Origin: Symsagittifera roscoffensis
Lineage: Eukaryota; Xenacoelomorpha; Acoela; Convolutidae
Assembly: GCF_963678635.1 (NCBI RefSeq)
Contig: NC_087063.1
Coordinates: 64,897,290-64,961,289, forward strand
Direction: 5' to 3'
Length of the DNA stretch: 64,000 nucleotides
Of this stretch, positions 19,466-33,418 are shown in pieces. A program made the position numbers and the translations under genes. The notes beneath the pieces were generated by a model, which worked only from the letters and a program-made list of their open reading frames with translations, had not been told where the DNA came from and ran no database searches. Positions within the stretch are counted from its first letter, which is position 1, and each line of letters begins with the position of its first letter.

Positions 19466-20109
19466 ACAGACTTGATATTAATTTCAAAGACAACACTCGT
19501 AAGCATTTTGAGCCATTAGCATAAAAAACTTTATGAACTAACTAAATTTTGACTTTAGAAAAAAGTGTCTACTGACTGTTTATCTAATTACACAATTACT
19601 TCACTTCTCACGATTTAGAAATTAAATTTAATAAGATGATTTTGCAAGTAAAAACCATTTTAATATTTTCTATTTTTAGAGGTTATCGTCTTCAAGTTTA
19701 CCAGCAGCATGTCATTTTCTACCAATCTTCTACTGATCACGTTCATCTGCACGATCAAGGATTCTCCTCAATAAACCATTTTTTTCTGATAACTTGATTA
19801 TCGTAACCATTATCTATATGAGCAACAGTTCATAAACCTTTTTGAACTTCATGCTGCTGCCACTTGGTCTTTTTGCTTGCTGCTTCAAGTGACAAATTTT
19901 TGTGAACTCTTGAAAACTGATCTTTTTTGTTACAATCAAATATTTCGGGAAAATGTTTCAAAATATTTTTAAGGTTGTTTTGCAAATCAAGAAATTGAAA
20001 AAGACTATCATTATAGTATATGTTGATTATTCTCGAAAATTCTAAAAACATAAAAAGAAAGATGATTTGGGTTGAGTTATATAAAAATTTTTAATCAAAA
20101 TACAATAAG

Positions 20110-21125
20110 CGATTACACATACACACAAACATACATACAAGCACAAAACTTATAAAGTCACATACTTGTATACACATAAAAACACAAATACATCTGCATA
20201 ATTTGCAAACTTACTTGGCTTGCATGTATAATTACAAAGAATAGTCATACATACTTTCCTACATAAATACATACATACATACACATATAAATACTTGAAT
20301 AAGGACATTCATACAATCTTACATATAAAAACACATACATACACATATATACTTACATACATACATACATACATACATATTTACATAAAAACAAAGATAC
20401 ATACACACATACATACATGCATGAATACATACATACATAAGAAAAGACCTACATACAAACCTACACACAAAAATAAAAACATACATTTTTACATTCGAAT
20501 ATAAAGTCTCACTTATGGACATTATTACAAACATACATTCAAAAATACATACAAACAAGCCTACTTAAAGACATACGTTTATACATACAAACATTCAAAC
20601 GTACACATTTAAAACTTTAATTGAACACATTCACACAAACAAAAATACAAAACTTTTCGAATAAACACATACTTAAATACATACACGTTTACAAAAATCC
20701 AAACATACATACATGCATGCATACATACATACATAAAAAAAACCTACATACAAACCTACACAGATACATAAAAACATACATTTTTACATTCGAATATAAA
20801 GTCTCACTTATAGACATTATTACAAACATACATTCAAAAATACATACAAACAAGCCTACTTAAAGACATACGTTTATACATACAAACATTCAAACGTACA
20901 CATTTAAAACCTTAATTGAACACATTCACACAAACAAAAATACAAAAAGTTTTTGAATAAACACTTACTTGAATACATACTCACATACAAAAATACAAAC
21001 ATGCATACATACATACATACATACCTACATATATACATACATACATATATAAACACATCGATACATAAATAGATACCAACATATATACAAAAATTCATAC
21101 ACCCATACAATTATACATACACTCA
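20110..21125 (+). repeat. TACA-type interrupted microsatellite
   Basis: Long run of ACAT/TACA words (ACATACATACATACATAC and variants). Its reading frames produce only Ile-His-Thr/Tyr-rich artefacts. Confidence 0.85.
20484..20950 (+). repeat. Direct duplication inside the TACA tract
   Basis: CATTCGAATATAAAGTCTCA through CATTCACACAAACAAAAATA occurs near 20493-20650 and again near 20788-20945, nearly identical over about 160 bp. This is local amplification within the microsatellite. Confidence 0.7.
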
Positions 21126-22313
21126 TACATAAGTAGAAGGCAAAGAAACTACCATACATACATAAGTATGTGTATACGTGAAAACAAAATAATAAATATT
21201 ACGTGGTTGCTTGCATACTTTTAAAGCTACAATCAATTATTCAAAATTTTTTTACTGACACACATGCAAAGAATTTACTTAATGTTTTTAATGACCTATA
21301 ATATGAAACCAAATGTAAACACACACAAACCAACATACATTCGAGTCACACTTTCTTTCAAGACGAACATATACACAATTTCTGACAAAAAGAATCACGC
21401 ATTACAGACTGGCATTCATACGTATATACATGGTATCATATATACATGCCTTTCTTTAATAAGAATATGCAGAAGAACTTGCCCACAAACAAACATGGGT
21501 CGTACTTTTACAAGCACGCAACTAGAGATTTGCAAAGAAAGGCTAACTGTCATTTTTCAGCCAAGTCATCTACATAATTCAGCAATATATATTTTTTTAA
21601 ATATTGAGAACTGGTGATAAACCAATTTTGAAATATGTCTGATGATCTCCCGAATTAATTGTTCAACAATATCAAACCCAGGCTTGAACACTGACTAGTG
21701 AGTCGTGAGAAGCATTTTTAGTGGTCGGAAGAATGAACACAGGCTTACTGAATTGCATAGGGTGGTAAAATTTCGAAACAAAAAGTTGAAAGTTTTTGTT
21801 GGACGGTCCGAATAGAGTCGTATAACATATCAAAAACACTGCTGTCAACTAATTATTAAGTTTTGTACAGAAACTTTAAGACAGTGAAAATTTTGGTTCG
21901 AAACTAAATTTTTAGCCCTTGTTTTAAGATTTGTAATCTTTTTTTTTTAAATAGTTTTTTGATTCATTTGCTGGTTCTGTAGTCTTATATATAAAACTTT
22001 AGTTGACTATTAGGCTGCAGTTTAACCGTAGACTAAAGTACCTTGACTAGAATTGTACATTATGTTGCTTTCTCACTAATCCATGAAAAGCTTCAAAGTT
22101 TTTGTTAATCAAAAAAATTAATTAGATTTCAAAAAACGATGTAACAGAGGCTCAACGGTTTTTTTTTCAGATTTTTGCCCCGTATTTATGCAATTTCGAT
22201 GAATCATTTTTTCAGATGAATCTAAATAAAACACTTAATTTTTTTCAAGATTGAAGAGCAAAAAATTTTTGTTCTTTTTTTGTTTTATTTAAATGAGACT
22301 ACATAACAAACAG

Positions 22314-22523
22314 CTAAACATTAAGTTTTGAATTTAACTCAACTGTCAGACCAAAGCATCTCAAAGCAGGCTGAAAACTTTTCATATTGACTCCACGTAT
22401 AACAGAGATTGATGCATTCCGATCAGTTTTTTTGGGAGCAACTGTTGTTTCCATTCGGCTAAAATCGGTTCTCTGCTGACTGCACCAAGGGTGCAATGTT
22501 AGACTGGTATCTGCAACGAGAGT
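22314..22523 (-). pseudogene. Conserved open segment in left arm, possible exon remnant
   Basis: On the minus strand a segment after an acceptor-like CTCTCGTTGCAG reads DTSLTLHPWCSQQRT...NASISVIRGVNMK and ends after VELNSKLNV with a stop. The mirrored copy keeps the frame with several substitutions. No domain was recognised and conservation may simply reflect the palindrome. Confidence 0.2.
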
Positions 22524-24890
22524 ATAAAGGTGAATTGTTGGCTCCATTCCTAGGCCGACTCGGGCCTCTCGACTTCCTGGGGAGATCCAAGTAGAAACAC
22601 ACTCATGAGGAGAAGAGTAAATCTAGATCTTTGATTAGCATAACTTTGCTTGTTTGCGCCGAATCGATGAAATAACCTCCGATGATCAAAAATTTATCTT
22701 TTGCGATGGGCTTTTGTACCAAATTTTTAAAAGAGTTAGGCAATTAATTGGAAAATGTGTGATTTAGAGCGATCTAATTATCATTACTTGATTTCAATTG
22801 TTGTCCAATAAAGAAAGGAAATCTCCGTGACCAGCCTTGTGAAAAATAGTACGTTTATAATCAGTCAAAAATTTTACATACATTTTTGAACTTTTTGCGG
22901 TAACGGAGAGCAGAGACTTATTTGAAACAGGTACGATTATGAATCAAATGAAGTAAATGCGCGCCTGCAGAGGCGTTGTTATTGTGCTAAAAACAGAAAA
23001 CGTCTGATAAAGAATTATAAATGAAATAACTGATAAATGCTTTGTTCTGTATACTCAAGACCACACCTTGTCCATTTTTTGATAGCATAAATTTTTTATT
23101 TTTATCGACTGTTCTTTTGTTTTTGAAAATTGAACAATTTTGGACAAGCAATAAGACACAGCATAGTTTTTGGTCCGCATTAAAATCTTGTAATCAACGG
23201 CTAATCTAAAATAAACCCATAAATTTTCCCATGTTCGACTGAGATTTGTGATTGGGTATAGATTTCATTTCACAAAACAAAAGATTTTCAAAAAGAAACA
23301 CTGTACATTTCAATCTGATGAAACCTTGCCGGAGTTTGTTTATCTGCTGGGAAATTTATTCAACTTGGCGACGCTATGTATGATCTATCACTGATTGATA
23401 AGCGAATGGTTCAATTAAACTTGAACTTAATTATAAACGTACGTAATTAATTTTTACGCGTGTGTATAAAGGTATGTTTAATTATTTTTTTCTATGTATA
23501 TATGTTCAGAAGTGTAACAATAACTAGAAAAAAAGCCACAAATCGAACCCAATCCAGCTTTAATTCCAGATTTGTCAAAAACTTAAGAACTATTACAACA
23601 TTTTACTAAGTATTGTATGTTCAAACCAGGTACTACACAGTAAAATAATTCTGTGTATACGAGTGTATTGCATGTTTGATGCTTACATGTTTTACGGTTG
23701 AGGTTTACTTGTATTGGAAAAGTTGTGTAAGCATGTTGTTTGAAAAAAGTTTTCGAATCAATTTAGGGAATATATAATTGTGGTTAGAAATACGACTCGA
23801 TGTCAAATTCAATCCAAAATCTTCTTATTATTTTTCTTCATTACTCTATATTGTTTCACGTGATGCTAAGTGGGTACAGTTTATCAATCAGGTTTTGTAT
23901 ACGTACAGTTAGTGCATGTAGATAGACGTTGTAATCAAATTGTATTTGTATATGCAAGCATGACTGATGACTACTTTGTATTTTTTTGGTTATATACATT
24001 TGTATACATTCATTCAGGTGTAAAAATTGACTTATGTGATCAAAATAATTTTTCGGACGTACGACTTTAATAAGAAAAGAAATTCATCTCATTTTTTTTG
24101 TTCTCCTTTTCTGAATAAACCACCTCACACTGAAAATGTACCAGATACTACGTTAAAAGGTATTTCTCTGCCTACATAGACCTGTAGTGTGTAATAAATT
24201 TTTTTGAAACTACTAAAATATTTTTTAACCTAACTAATCTCATACGTGCAATTCTAGAAATATAACTAATAATTAAAATCATTGAAGTTTTTGTTTCAGA
24301 TTTAGAAAAATTGTGACTTCTGGTTTCAAATGTACTTCATGAATAACTGATTCTGTTATTTTGTAGTTGTAGATAAATGATGCTATGCATGAGTAGTTTC
24401 AAAATAAAATTAGTTCATGTTTGCTTGTGTGTTTAAGTTTTTGCTTAGGAACGCCTGTAAAAAGGATCCTACTCTCTGTTGATAGTCTTGCAGCTTTTTG
24501 GTTTTATTGCTGCTGTCACCATCAGTTTTGTTTAAATTTCATCTCCTAAATAAGGCTCTAGAACTTATATACATTAGCAGTTTTCAAACTTTTTCAGTTT
24601 TGCTGATCTTTGATAAATCAGATGATTGCACGTTTCGCCCAAAGTGCACACGTTAAGCTGCCGTTTTTTAAATTAAACTCAATAATGTTTCGTGAAGTTT
24701 TGTCACATCGAAATTGAATAAATTTTATGCACAATTACTTATCTATCAAAATTGTTTTTTTTTCTTCAAATTACTTGATAGTCCGTAAACTTTTCTGTTC
24801 CAATCTTGTCCTAGCCTTATTCGGTAAAACAGTTTTTGTTTGTTCATTGTTGACGTGGTAGTTAAGCCATACTACACCATCGAGAGGCGT

Positions 24891-24912
24891 TGCTTGTCGC
24901 TACGCTTCTGAG
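24891..24912. other. Spacer at the palindrome centre
   Basis: About 22 unpaired bases lie between CGAGAGGCGT on the left and AACGCCTCTCG on the right. This is the axis of the 15.1-kb palindrome. Confidence 0.8.
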
Positions 24913-25574
24913 GAACGCCTCTCGTTGTAGTCGGTATGGCTTAACTATTACCCCAACAAAACAAAAATGTTTTGCCGAATAAGGCTAGGACAAGATTGGA
25001 ACAAAAAAGTTTACGGATTATCAAGTGATTTGAAAAACATCATTTTGATAAATAAACAATTGTGCATAAATTTCGATAAATTTCTATGTGACAAAACTTC
25101 ACGAACAATTATTGAGTTTAATTAAAAAAACAGCCGCTTAACTTGTGCACTTTGTGCGAAACGTGCAATCATCTGATTTATCAAAGATCAACAAAACTGA
25201 AAAAGTTTGAAAACTGCTAATGTATAGAAGTTCTAGAGCCTTATTTAGGAGTTGAAAATTAAACAAAACTGATGATGACAGCAGCAGTAAAACCAACGTG
25301 TTGCAAGCTTATCAACAGAGAGTAGGATTCTTTTTACAGGCGTTCCTAAGCAAAAACTCAAACACACAAGCAAACATGAACAAATTTTATTTTGAAACTA
25401 CTCATACATAGCATCATTTATCTAAAACTACAAAATATTAGATTAGGATTTTCTTGAAGTACAAATGAAATATTTACCAGAATTTTTTTGAATCTGAAAC
25501 AAAAATTTCAATGATTTTAATTATTAGTTATATTTCTAATTAGAATTGCACGTATGCGATTAGTTAGGTTAAAA

Positions 25575-26398
25575 AATGAATTAGTAGTTTCAAAAAAACT
25601 TATCACACACTATGTAAGCAGAGAAATACCTTTTAACGTAGTATCTGGTACATTTTCAGTATGAGGTGGTTTATTCAGAAAAGGAGAACAAAAAAAAATG
25701 AGATGAAGATCTTTTCTAATTAAAGTCGTACGGCCGAAAAATTATTTTGATCACATAAGTCAGTTTATACACCTGAATGAATGTATACAAATGTATATAA
25801 CCAAAAATATACAAAGTAGTCATCAGTCATGCTTGCATATACAAACACAATTTGATTACAACGCCTATCTACATGCACTAACTGTACGTATACAAAACCT
25901 GATTGATAAACTGTACCCACTTAGCATCACGTGAAACAATCTAGAGTAATGAAGGAAAGTAATAAGAAGTTTTTGGATTGAATTTGACATCGAATGGTAT
26001 TTCTAACCACAATTATATATTCCCTAAATTGATTCGAAAACTTTTTTCAAACAACATGCTTATACATCTTTTTGATATAACTTTTCCAATACAATGTAAA
26101 CCTGAAAGTGAATTAGTAGTTTCGAAAAAAACTTATCACACACTATAGGTCTATGGAGGCAGAGAAAAACGTTTTAACGTAGTATCTAGTGCATCTTCAG
26201 TATGAGGTGATTTATTCAGAAATCGAGAACAAAAAAAATTCAGATGAATTTTTTTCTACATTAGGTCGTATGTCCGATGAAGTAATTATGATCACATAAG
26301 TCAGCTTATACACATGAATAAATGTATACAAATAAGTATAATTGTATACTAATGCTTATGCATCTTTTTTGATATAACTTTTCCAATAAAAGTAAACC
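25575..26398 (+). repeat. Segmental duplication in the right arm
   Basis: GAATTAGTAGTTTC...CTTATCACACACTAT followed by TTTTAACGTAGTATCT appears near 25577 and again near 26112. TTTTTGATATAACTTTTCCA appears near 26070 and again near 26366. The left arm has each once, so about 300 bp were copied into 26103-26398. Confidence 0.7.
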
Positions 26399-27562
26399 AA
26401 AAAACATGTAAACATCGAACATGCAATACACTTGTATACACAGAATTATACAATACCTAGTAAAATGTTTTATAAGTTCTTATTTTCTTGACAAATCTAG
26501 AATTAAATCTAGATTGAGTCCGATTTGTGGCTTTACTTCTAGCTATTGTTACACTTCTGAACATATATACATAGAAATAATTAATTACACATACCTATAT
26601 ACACACTCGTAAAAATTAAACACGTACATATATACATAAAACAACTTTAGTTGAACCATTCGCTTTACAATCAGTGATAGATCATACACAGCGTCGCCAA
26701 ATTGGATAAACTTCCCAGCCTATAAACAAACTCCGGTAATGTTATATCAGATTGAAATGTACAGGGTTTCTGTTTGAAAATCTTTTGTTTTGTGAAATGA
26801 AATCTATACCCAATCACAAATCTCAGTCGTACATGGGAAAATTTATGTGTTTATATTAGATTAGCCGTTGATTACAAGATCTTAATGCGGACCAAAAACT
26901 ATGCTGTGTCTTATTGCTTGTCCAAAATTGTTCAATTTTCAAAAACAGAAGAACAGTCGATAAAAAAAAAATTTATGCGATCAAAAAATGGACGAGGTGT
27001 GGTCTTGAGTATACAGAACAAAGCATTTATCAGTTATTTCATTTCTAATTCTTTATCAGACTTGTTCTGTTTTTAGCTCAATAACAATGCCCCTGCAGGC
27101 GCGTATTTGCTTTAATTGATTCATTATCTTACCCGTTTCAATTAAGTCTCTGCTCTCCGTTACCGCAAAAAGTTTGAAAATGAATGCGAAAATTTTGACT
27201 GATTACGTTTATGAACGTACTTTTTTTAACAAGACTCGTCGCGGAGATTTCTTTTTATTATTAGACAACGATTGAAATCAAATAAAGATAATTAGATCAC
27301 TCTCAAACATTTTCCAATTAATTCTTTTAAAAATTTGGAACAAAAGCTCATCGCAAAAGATAATTTTTTGATCATCGGAGATGGTTTCATCGATTCGGCA
27401 CAAACAACCAAAGTTATGCTAATCAAAGATCTAGATTTACTCGTCTCCTCTTGAGTGTGTTTCTCTATCGTAAAATCAACTTGGATCTCTCCAGGAAGTC
27501 GAGAGGCCCGAGTCGGCCTGGGATTGTAGCCACCAAATCACCTTCTTACTCTCGTTGCAAAT

Positions 27563-27772
27563 ACCAGTCTAACTTTGCGCCCTTGGTGCAGTCAGCAGAG
27601 AACCGAATTAAGCCGAATGGAAACAACAGTTGCTCCCAAAAAAAATGATCGGAATGCATCAATCTCTGTTATACGTGGAGTCAATATGAAAATTTCTCAG
27701 CCTGCTTTGAGATGCTATGTACTGACAGTTGAGTTAAATTCAAAACCTATTGTTAAGCTGATTGCTATTTAG
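27563..27772 (+). pseudogene. Conserved open segment in right arm, possible exon remnant
   Basis: Mirror of the segment at 22314-22523. It reads TSLTLRPWCSQQRT... and ends VKLIAI with a stop, a few residues later than the left copy. Changes such as H to R and CFG to CYV look unconstrained. Non-coding is more likely. Confidence 0.2.
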
Positions 27773-29384
27773 TTTCATTTAAATGAAACAAAAAAGAATA
27801 AAAATTGTTTTTGCTCTTCAATCTTGAAAATTTAAAAAAAAATTGTGTTTTATTTAGATTCAAGTCTGAAAAATGGTCGATCTAGAAAATTCAAAATCAC
27901 AGAGGAAAAGTGGGTTGTTTAATTTGTACAGTTTTTAAGTTTTCCGAAGAGTTTTTTTTAATACTCAAGAAAAATGAGCTGAATATCACAAAGTGTTGAA
28001 CATCAGCTTACAAAAACTTTTCTTTTTCTTCAGCATACCTTTTATCATTATTTTGTCATAATTAAAAAAAAAATTTTTATTAGAGTACTATAGCTCAAAC
28101 CATCAAAATTGCATAAATACGGGGCAAAAATTTGAAAAAAAAACAGTTGAGCCTCTGTTTCATCGCTTTTCAAATCTAATTTTTTTTTTTCGAAAAAAAA
28201 AAATTTGAAGTTTTTCTTGTATTAGCGAGAAAGCAACATAATGTACAAATCTAGTCAATATACTTTATTCTACGCTTCAACCGCAGCCTAATAGTCAACT
28301 AAAGTTATATAAAACTACAGAACCAACAAATGAATCGAAAACTATTTAAAGAAAAAGATTGCAAATCTTAAAACAAGGGCTAAAAATTTAGTTTCGAACC
28401 AAAATTTTCACTGTCTTAAAGTTTCTGTACAAAACTTAATAATTAGTTGACAGCAGTGTTTTTGATATGTTATACGACTCTATTCGGACCGTCCAACAAA
28501 AAACTTTCAACATTTTGTTTTGAAAGTTTCCCACCCTATGCAATTTAGTAAGCCTGTGTTCATTCTTCCGACCACTAAAAATGCTTCTCACGACTCACTA
28601 GTCAGTGTTCGAGCCTGGGTTTGATATTGTTGAACAATTAGTTTGGGAGATCATCAGACATATTTCAAAAATGTTTTATCACCAGTTTTCAATTTTTCAA
28701 AGAAAATAAATTGCTAAATTAGGTAGATGACTTGGCTGAAAATTGACAATTAGCCTTTTTTTGCAAATCTCTGCTTGTGAAGTTTGAATTTTAAAAACAA
28801 AAACAATGGATGTAGTTTCGACTGTAATTAATTATGTTCATACGTAAAACGTAATGGATATATTTTTGTGTGAATACTTATATTTATCTATAAGCAAACG
28901 CATGTAATTATCTTTTATATATGCGTGCATATGCAGGTTGATGTGTCCCAATGTATGAGCATGTTTCTTTTCCTTATGTGCTTGTGGAACCAAATTAATC
29001 ATAACTAGAAGAATGAGGTAGTGTGAACACATGAGTAGTTGCGTGCTTGTAAAAGTAAAGTACGATCCATGTTTGTTTGTGGACAAGTACTTGGTCAACT
29101 TCGTACTTGGCTATGAAGGGCATTTATATATGATTGCATGTACATACGTATGAATGCCAGTCTGTAATGCGTGATTCTTTTTGTCCAAAAATGTGTATAA
29201 ATTCGTCTTGAAAGTGTGACTCGAATGTATCTTGGTTTGTGTGTTTACATTTGGTTGTATATTATAGGTCAGTAGAAACATTAAGTAATTTCTTTGCATC
29301 TTTGTCAGTAATTTTTTTTTCAACTGATTGTAGGTTTAAAAGCATGCAAGCATGCACGTAAAACTTATTTTTTTTTGTTTGTAT

Positions 29385-30200
29385 GAATGCACATACTTAC
29401 GTATGTATGGTAGTTTCTTTGCATTCTACCTATGGAGATTATGTATAGTTGTATGAATTTATGTACATAAATATATATGTTGATATCTATTTATGTATCG
29501 GTGGATTTATGTATGTATGTATGTATGTATGTATGTATGCATGTTTGGATTTTTGTAAGTGTGTACGTATTTAAGTATGGGTTTTTTTATAAATTTTTGT
29601 ATGTTTGTTTGTATGAATGTGTTCAAGTAAGATTTTATATGTGTATGTTTGAAAGTTTGTATGTATAAATGTATGTCTTTAAGTACATTTGTATGTATGT
29701 ATATTTAAATGTATGTTTGTATTAATGTCTATAAGGGAGACTTTATATTCGAATGTATGTATGTATGTTTTTTTTGTATTTGTGTAGGTATGTATGTAAG
29801 TCTTTTTTTATGTATGTATATATTCTTGTTTGTATTTTTGTATGAAAGTCTTCAAGTAACTGTTTTTATTTTTATGTATATATGTTAGTATGTATGTATG
29901 CATGCATGTATGTATGTGTGTATGTATCTTGGTGTTTAAGTATATATGTATGTATGCATGTGTTTAGTAAGTGTGTATGTATGTGTTTTTATATGTAACT
30001 TTGTATGAATGTCCTTATTTAAGTTTTTATATGTGTGTGTATGTAAGTATACATGTAAGAAAGTATGTATGACTATTCTTTGTAATTATACATGTAAGCC
30101 ATTCAAGTTTGCAAATTATGCAGATGTATTTATCTTTTTATGTGTATACAAGTACATTATATAGACATTAAGTACATCTAGTACATTATGTACAAGTTAT
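29385..30200 (+). repeat. TGTA/TATG interrupted microsatellite
   Basis: Inverse counterpart of the TACA tract at 20110-21125 (runs such as ATGTATGTATGTATGTAT). It is shorter and more interrupted than its partner. Confidence 0.85.
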
Positions 30201-32509
30201 ATGTAACTCAACCCAAATTTTTTTATCTTTCTTCTTATGTCTTTAGAATATTCTAGAATAATCAACAGATACTATAAGGATACTCTTTTTCATTTTCTTG
30301 ATTTGCAAAACAACCTGAAAGTTTTTTGAAAAATTTTTTCTCGAAATATTTGATTTTACAGGTGTCCTAAGTAAAACCATTTCACTTTGAAAAAGAGGCA
30401 ATGCAGCATCGATTTTATTTTCAATTTACCTGCAGTCAATGACCACAAAAAATCTACTAAAATCGTAACAAGAAAGATTCACAAAGTTTCAAGATTTCAC
30501 AAAAATTTGTCACTGGAAGCAGCAAGCAACAAGCCTAAGTGGCAGCAGCATGAAGTCCAAAAAGTTTTATGAACTGTTGCTCATATAGATAATGGTTACG
30601 ATAATCAAATTATCAGAAAAAAATGGTTTATTGAGGAGAATCATTGATCGTGCAGACGAACGTGGTCGATAGAAGATTGGTAGAAAATGACAAGCTGCTG
30701 GAAGACCTGAAGACGGTTACCTCTAAAAATCCCAATTTATCAATGATTTTTACTTGCAAAATCATCTTATTAAATTTAATTTCTAAATCGAGAGAAGTGT
30801 AGTAATTGTATAATTAGATAAACAGTCAGTAGACACTTTTTTCTAAAGTCAAGATTTAGTTAGTTCTTAAAGTTATTTATGCTAATGGCTTAAATGGCTT
30901 ACGATTTTTGTCTTCGAAATAAATAGCAAGTCTTTCTGCAAAACTTAAATTACTCAAAGTAAAGTTTCCAAACATAGTTAGTTCAAGAAAGCATAACAAA
31001 ATTTTTTTTCGTAACTTTATCATGTCTTTGTTAGTCGTTCCAGCTTAAAATAACACAACGCAATTGAAACTACAAAATGGCACTTACATCATTTCAGGAA
31101 CTGCTGTAGCTAAATTGTTGTGAGAATCCAAAAAGTCAGGCAGATTGTTGATGAGAGGGTTTTATTTTTTATCTTACAATTTCAGACAACGAACAGTTTT
31201 TCAAAAACAAGTCTTGTTAATAGAGAAGACGAATAGCAATACAAAAATGGGAGGACATATCATGATGCTACCTGTTTTGATCATGCTGGTGACAAGAGGG
31301 TGAATACGAAAGCTTGGCTCACCTCAGACATATATTGAAAGAACGGTCGATTTCTTAATAACGCATCTTCTTGTAGAGGAGTAGTCATATATTTGGTTCA
31401 AAAAGCCACCGTATATAGAGAGGCAATAGCGTGATCAGGGAAACAGACAAAAGCTCTAGATAAAACCAATTCGACATACTACAAGATATTTAGAAAAACT
31501 GACCAGTTTGTAGTATCAAAGTAAACAGTAATTTAATTGCATATTTTTTCATGGAAAATCAAAAAGATTGGATGATCAAAGTGCAACCCCGAATTCATAT
31601 CATGTTTTGAACTTACATCCATAACTTGTCTTAGATTGTGTTACAGCTTTCGCAATTGAGTTTGCTTCGAATTGATTACCTGTTTTCCCTCAAGGTCGCA
31701 AATAAGTGTCAATTGCTTTATTCGTTAGTCACTCTGTTTTGTCGTCTATGTTCACACATAAGCAACAGTTTTTTCCCTGTTTTTAGGTTCAATTTAATGC
31801 ACATATGCAAAATATGCAAAAAATCTGTTTGCTCAAAATTAATGAATTTTACGTATTGGACGTAAGACGTACTGAACGTTTTCTAGAAGCCTTGAAAAAA
31901 TTTTTCCTTCTTTTATATTAATTAGTGTTATGCGCAATTTTTGGCTGCCATCCGTGTTGTCGCTTTTCAACATCTTTAGCTTTCAACTTTTAGCTGTTTT
32001 ATAATTTCCATTATTATCAATCTTTTTTGATAGAAATTAGACGTTTTTTCAGTCTCCTGTGGACACGGAAATTGGAAATGTCAAAATTTTAAAGCAAACG
32101 TCATTATTTTAGAGTTTTCAGTGTTTCATAATTGTTCCGTATTTTTTACCTTCGTTAGGCCTAAAAAAATTTTTCAATCTTGTTTCGTTCAAATTGATCA
32201 TTAATTTTTGCCTAAAAAGGGGTGGCGGACACTGCACTTGTCGAGTTTTCCTTTCTTCGCATTTCAGCAATAACACATGCGTTATAGAAGGAAATCGTTC
32301 ACCGCCGCCAACAGTTAAGCTATGCTACCAAAATTGTGTGCTTTCCTATATACCACATAGTTTGGTTGCATTAGGTTCAATTGTTGCATGTAATAGGTAT
32401 CTAACGTCTTTTTAAATGTAAACAAGCCAATACCCCGAAATTTTAGAAGGGAAAACATGCACCAACCAAAAATTATTTCCATTCCCTTTTCCATAGAGTG
32501 CCCAAAAAT

Positions 32510-32640
32510 GACTAATTTTAACCCCCCTTAAAACATGTGTGACCAAAAAAGTAGTAGCTTTAATCCCTTAGGAGCTTAAAAGTTATCAGTGCAACGGCAC
32601 ACCGAAAAAAAGGGGGGTTAAAAGTGTTCATTTTCCTAGC
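32510..32640. mobile_element. MITE-like mini-foldback at the right palindrome end
   Basis: ATGACTAATTTTAACCCCCC on the left is mirrored by GGGGGGTTAAAAGTGTTCAT on the right. It is the partner of 17567-17706. Confidence 0.45.
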
Positions 32641-32660
32641 CACTTTTACTATACTATTAC

Positions 32661-32960
32661 AATTGATTATAATTACCAAAATGAGGTCTTCAAAGGACTT
32701 CTAATAAATTATAATTGTCATTTTTTCCAACAAATTATAATCTCTTATAAACTATTTGATTACAATTCCAACAGAAACTCTCTTATAATCGATTATAATC
32801 GTGATATTTTCCAATAGATTATAATCTATTACAATCGATTATAATCGTGATATTTTCCAACAGATTATAATTTATCATAGTCCATTATAATTGATTACAG
32901 ATCAAACAGAAAACCACCCATAATCGATTATAAGGCATTATAATTCCTGACTTTTTCAAA
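32661..32960. repeat. ATTATAATCGATTATAAT-rich tract
   Basis: Several overlapping self-complementary words, AATCGATTATAATC, TTATAATCTATTACAATCG and similar, begin exactly where the palindrome ends. The same motif recurs at 33775-34010 and 41685-41920. Confidence 0.6.
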
Positions 32961-33418
32961 AACAAAATTGATCAAATAACTACATTTAGAAATTAATAAT
33001 CTTAGAATATAATGATAGAATATTCAATATAAACATATTTAAAGCGAGTTGAAGGATTTAATCAAAAATCATTCACTAATTATGAATTAACCATTAACGA
33101 CTCATATGTTGTTCAATGTTGTGCTCTTGTTCTACTATGATCTCCCTGATCCTTTTCTTGTTCGGTGCCTCGCGATGGAGGTTGGTGCAGGCGAAGAGGG
33201 TGACCGAAGAGTTGGGTGCCCTGAGCTATGCTTTATCAAAAAAATTTGGGGGGTATAAGCCAAATTAATCTAAATTAAAAAGGGGCGAATTCTGAATTTG
33301 GGATATCTTCTGAAATTTTTGATTCTAAACTTTTTTTCGTATCAAAACAGATTAATTACATTTTGCTCTACGATTTGAAATACAGCTGAAAACATCTTGG
33401 TCGGCGCGTGCAGTAAAA

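Larger units (their letters stand above)
17547..24890 (+). repeat. Left arm of a giant palindrome
   Basis: Read in inverse, this arm matches 24913-32660 almost throughout. Checkpoints are the outer end AGTATAGTAAAAGTGGC (17550) with GCCACTTTTACTATACT (32638), the middle GAATGCATCAATCTCTGTT near 22410 in inverse with 27652, and the apex GTTAAGCCATAC (24861) with GTATGGCTTAAC (24934). Arms are perhaps 85-92% identical by eye, with indels. No intact gene was recognised inside. Confidence 0.9.
24913..32660 (-). repeat. Right arm of a giant palindrome
   Basis: Inverse of 17547-24890, about 400 bp longer. Extra segments unique to this arm are a roughly 300-bp duplication near 26103-26398 and about 105 bp near 31948-32052. 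It keeps a single copy of the 203-bp sequence that is doubled at 19059-19465. Confidence 0.9.

Noticed and set aside
20295-21110. Ile-His-Thr and Tyr-Val-Cys-Met rich open frames
   Set aside because: They are artefacts of the TACA/TGTA microsatellite on both strands.
17547-32660. The giant palindrome as a pure assembly or library artefact
   Set aside because: Arms differ by many substitutions and by several arm-specific indels, which a mirrored read or mis-join would not produce. Long-read confirmation is still wanted.
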